Shown: positions 5,430-6,589 of the stretch, piece by piece | How positions within the stretch are numbered: the first letter of the stretch is position 1 | How the letters are laid out: every line of letters begins with the position of its first letter | Source of the DNA: RGIG6353 sp045594565 | GTDB lineage: Bacteria; Bacillota; Clostridia; Oscillospirales; SIG627 | NCBI GenBank assembly: GCA_045594565.1 | Contig: JAZNYT010000117.1 | Span: forward strand, 1 to 6,589 | Direction: 5' to 3' | Length of the DNA stretch: 6,589 nt | Notes under the pieces: generated by a model | What the model saw: the letters and a program-made list of their open reading frames with translations, nothing else | Database searches by the model: none | Told to the model about the DNA's origin: nothing | Made by a program: the position numbers and the translations under genes

Positions 5430-6287
5430 ATGAAAAATTATTTGTATTTAATATCGGGCGCACTGCTCTTTTCCGTCTCTGTGGCGTGGGTGGCATCTCC
5501 TGCAGGACTTGTGTCGGGAGGAGTGTCGGGCATCGGAATAGTCATAAAGGAAATAACAGGCGTTGTTCCTATAGCTCTCACAAGCTTTGTTCTCAACGTT
5601 CCTCTTTTCCTCATAAGCTTTTTTCAGAGGGGATTTCGCTTTATCGCAAAGTCACTCTTTGCTTTTTTACTTCTCACGGTACTTCTCGCTGTATTTGAAG
5701 CAATGCCGTCTCCATTTTCTTTCGGGGAGGATTTCCTCGCCGCCGCCCTTGTCTTCGGGGCGCTGTCGGGAGTGGGACTGGGTTTTGTCTTGAGGGCGGG
5801 CGCTACCTCGGGGGGCACCGATATGCTTGCAGCTATTATAAAGAAGAAAAATCCTCACCTTAAAATGTCGCAGATTATCCTTGGGGTAGACGTGGCTGTT
5901 ATCCTCCTTGGTATATTTCTTTTCGGAGTTCGCAAAGGAATTTACGCCACCCTCGCTCTTATTGTAGCCACAAAAATAATAGACGGTGTGGTAAACGGCT
6001 TTTCTACGTCGAAGGCGGTTTTTATACTGTCTGATAAGGACGCGGAAATCTCGCGCTTTATAATGGACACACTCGAAAGAGGAGTTACGGGGATTGATGC
6101 AAGAGGGCTTTTCACGGGTAGCTCAAAGACTCTTCTTTTTTCGGTGGTGTCAAGAGGAGAGCTTGCGAAGATAAGAAAAACCGTTGGCGAAATAGACACC
6201 GATGCATTCATTTTTGTAACCGATGCGGTGGAGGTTTTGGGAAAAGGATTCGGAAATCTTGTTCCAAGCAAAGATTTTTTGGGCTAA
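5430..6287 (+). CDS. YitT-family integral membrane protein (DUF161 plus DUF2179)
   Basis: The 285-residue protein has an N-terminal membrane half and a C-terminal soluble half. Hydrophobic segments lie at about 6-22, 26-40, 48-66, 74-91, 103-122, 148-166 and 170-185, so five or six spans plus a re-entrant piece are likely. The glycine-rich stretches GLVSGGVSGIGIVI at 26-39 and GATSGGTDMLA at 124-134 are typical of the YitT family. The C-terminal domain at about 195-285 includes ERGVTGIDARGLFTG (216-230) and EVLGKGF (268-274), matching DUF2179, a probable cytosolic PII-like fold. The family role is not established; transport has been suggested. No Shine-Dalgarno stands at normal distance: AAGGGA (5406-5411) is 18 nt before the ATG. 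There are no in-frame ATG, GTG or TTG codons in the upstream gap. It is divergent from rlmA and monocistronic. Confidence 0.9.
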   Translation: MKNYLYLISGALLFSVSVAWVASPAGLVSGGVSGIGIVIKEITGVVPIALTSFVLNVPLFLISFFQRGFRFIAKSLFAFLLLTVLLAVFEAMPSPFSFGEDFLAAALVFGALSGVGLGFVLRAGATSGGTDMLAAIIKKKNPHLKMSQIILGVDVAVILLGIFLFGVRKGIYATLALIVATKIIDGVVNGFSTSKAVFILSDKDAEISRFIMDTLERGVTGIDARGLFTGSSKTLLFSVVSRGELAKIRKTVGEIDTDAFIFVTDAVEVLGKGFGNLVPSKDFLG

Positions 6288-6313
6288 AAACGCCCTAAAT
6301 AAAGGCTTTTTTT
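6286..6313 (+). terminator. Probable intrinsic terminator of the YitT-family gene
   Basis: Immediately after the stop, an A run (6286-6290), GCC (6292-6294), a loop, GGC (6304-6306) and seven T (6307-6313) form an A-stem-T arrangement with one bulged C. An alternative short stem pairs GGGC (6281-6284) with GCCC (6292-6295). The GC core is short, so efficiency is uncertain, but position and T run fit termination before the 5S promoter. Confidence 0.6.
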
Positions 6314-6381
6314 AGAATTTTAAAAATTTTTTTATTTTTTTTAAAAAAACTATTGATTTTTTGAAAACACTATGCTATAAT
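6311..6381 (+). promoter_or_regulatory. 5S rRNA/tRNA promoter with UP-element-like AT block
   Basis: TTGATT (6353-6358) and a perfect TATAAT (6376-6381) are 17 nt apart, and TGC just before the hexamer makes it an extended -10. Upstream, 6311-6352 is almost pure A and T in alternating A and T tracts, as in UP elements bound by the RNA polymerase alpha subunit. Transcription would begin near 6388, about 40 nt before the mature 5S rRNA. This is the arrangement of a highly expressed stable-RNA promoter. Confidence 0.8.
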
Positions 6382-6387
6382 AATCAA

Positions 6388-6401
6388 GCCTTGAGAGAGG
6401 C
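6388..6401 (+). other. Small hairpin at the 5' end of the 5S precursor
   Basis: GCCT (6388-6391) can pair with AGGC (6398-6401) around a six-base loop right at the predicted transcription start. It may protect the 5' end or help processing of the precursor. The stem is only four pairs, so it could be chance. Confidence 0.35.
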
Positions 6402-6427
6402 GACAGGTTCACGAGAGTGGACAGATA

Positions 6428-6543
6428 GTCAGTGACTTTGTTGATGAGGGTACACCCGTTCCCATTCCGAACACGGTAGTTAAGCTCATCTATGCCGACA
6501 ATACTTGGCGGGAAGCTGCCCGGGAAGATAGGTCGTCGCTGAC
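6428..6543 (+). rRNA. rrf: 5S ribosomal RNA, complete
   Basis: The 116-nt gene carries the conserved 5S core CCCGTTCCCATTCCGAACACGG (loop C and helix III, about 6455-6476), followed by TAGTTAAGCTCATC. The ends pair over nine positions: GTCAGTGAC at 6428-6436 with GTCGCTGAC at 6535-6543, including one G-U. These ends define helix I and the gene borders to within a base or two. Helix II is GATGAG (6443-6448) with CTCATC (6484-6489). The gene has its own promoter and no 23S rRNA precedes it; tRNA-Asn follows after 8 nt. Confidence 0.95.
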
Positions 6544-6551
6544 TTTTATAT

Positions 6552-6589
6552 TCCTCCTTAGCTCAGTTGGCAGAGCGCATGACTGTTAA
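6552..6589 (+). tRNA. tRNA-Asn(GUU), 5' half (cut by window edge)
   Basis: The acceptor strand is TCCTCCT (6552-6558), then T8 and A9. The D stem is GCTC/GAGC around AGTTGGCA, and the anticodon-stem 5' strand is CATGA (6578-6582). The loop begins C-T-GTT-A-A, which places anticodon GTT at 6585-6587, so the tRNA decodes asparagine. The window ends at tRNA position 38; the 3' half lies outside. With only 8 nt from the 5S rRNA it is surely cotranscribed. Confidence 0.93.

Noticed and set aside
5942..6271. Open frame of 109 codons on the minus strand
   Set aside because: It is antisense to the conserved C-terminal DUF2179 region of the YitT-family protein, without promoter or ribosome site.
6311..6352. 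A and T tracts as a second terminator or a repeat array
   Set aside because: There is no GC stem and no regular unit; placement directly upstream of the -35 fits an UP element better.
6361..6366. TTGAAA as the -35 element of the 5S promoter
   Set aside because: It is only 9 nt from the TATAAT at 6376; TTGATT at 6353 has the correct 17-nt spacing.

Overview
The window looks like chromosomal DNA from a low-to-mid GC Bacillota bacterium, most likely a Clostridia member such as a gut Oscillospirales- or Christensenellales-like lineage. This rests on the AGGAG-type ribosome sites, AT-rich spacers with near-consensus sigma-A promoters, a ROK glucokinase, a DHHW-family surface protein, a YitT-family membrane protein, and a 5S rRNA followed closely by tRNA-Asn. 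The taxonomic call is inference. No mobile element, CRISPR array, phage gene or defence system is visible.

Layout, minus strand (1-5407). Two transcription units run leftward. The right-hand one starts at a strong promoter (5379-5407) and reads an RlmA-type 23S rRNA guanine-N1 methyltransferase, then a membrane-anchored DHHW/SGNH-like protein (4-nt ATGA overlap), then a ROK-family glucokinase (20-nt gap). The left-hand one starts at a promoter in the 162-bp gap 2439-2600 and reads argC, argJ and argB. argC and argJ are 14 nt apart, and argJ and argB overlap by one base (TAATG). argB is cut by the left edge of the window.

Layout, plus strand (5418-6589). A YitT-family integral membrane protein is divergent from the methyltransferase and ends in a probable intrinsic terminator. 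After it comes an AT-rich block resembling an UP element, an extended -10 promoter, a complete 5S rRNA, and the 5' half of tRNA-Asn(GUU), cut by the right edge. No 23S rRNA precedes this 5S gene.

How the genes work together. ArgJ, ArgB and ArgC cover the acetylated ornithine steps: glutamate acetylation with acetyl recycling, phosphorylation, and reduction to the semialdehyde. The argC promoter carries a good match to the ArgR/AhrC ARG box lying on its -35 element, and ArgB has the N-terminal extension typical of arginine-inhibited kinases. The pathway may therefore be controlled by arginine at both transcription and enzyme level. The methyltransferase, DHHW and glucokinase genes have no obvious shared pathway. 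Overall this is mostly ordinary core-genome sequence. The points worth a second look are the arg operator/promoter, a 20-bp-phased array of alternating 7-mers upstream of it, the odd rlmA-DHHW-ROK operon, the possibly leaderless YitT start, and the stand-alone 5S-tRNA unit.
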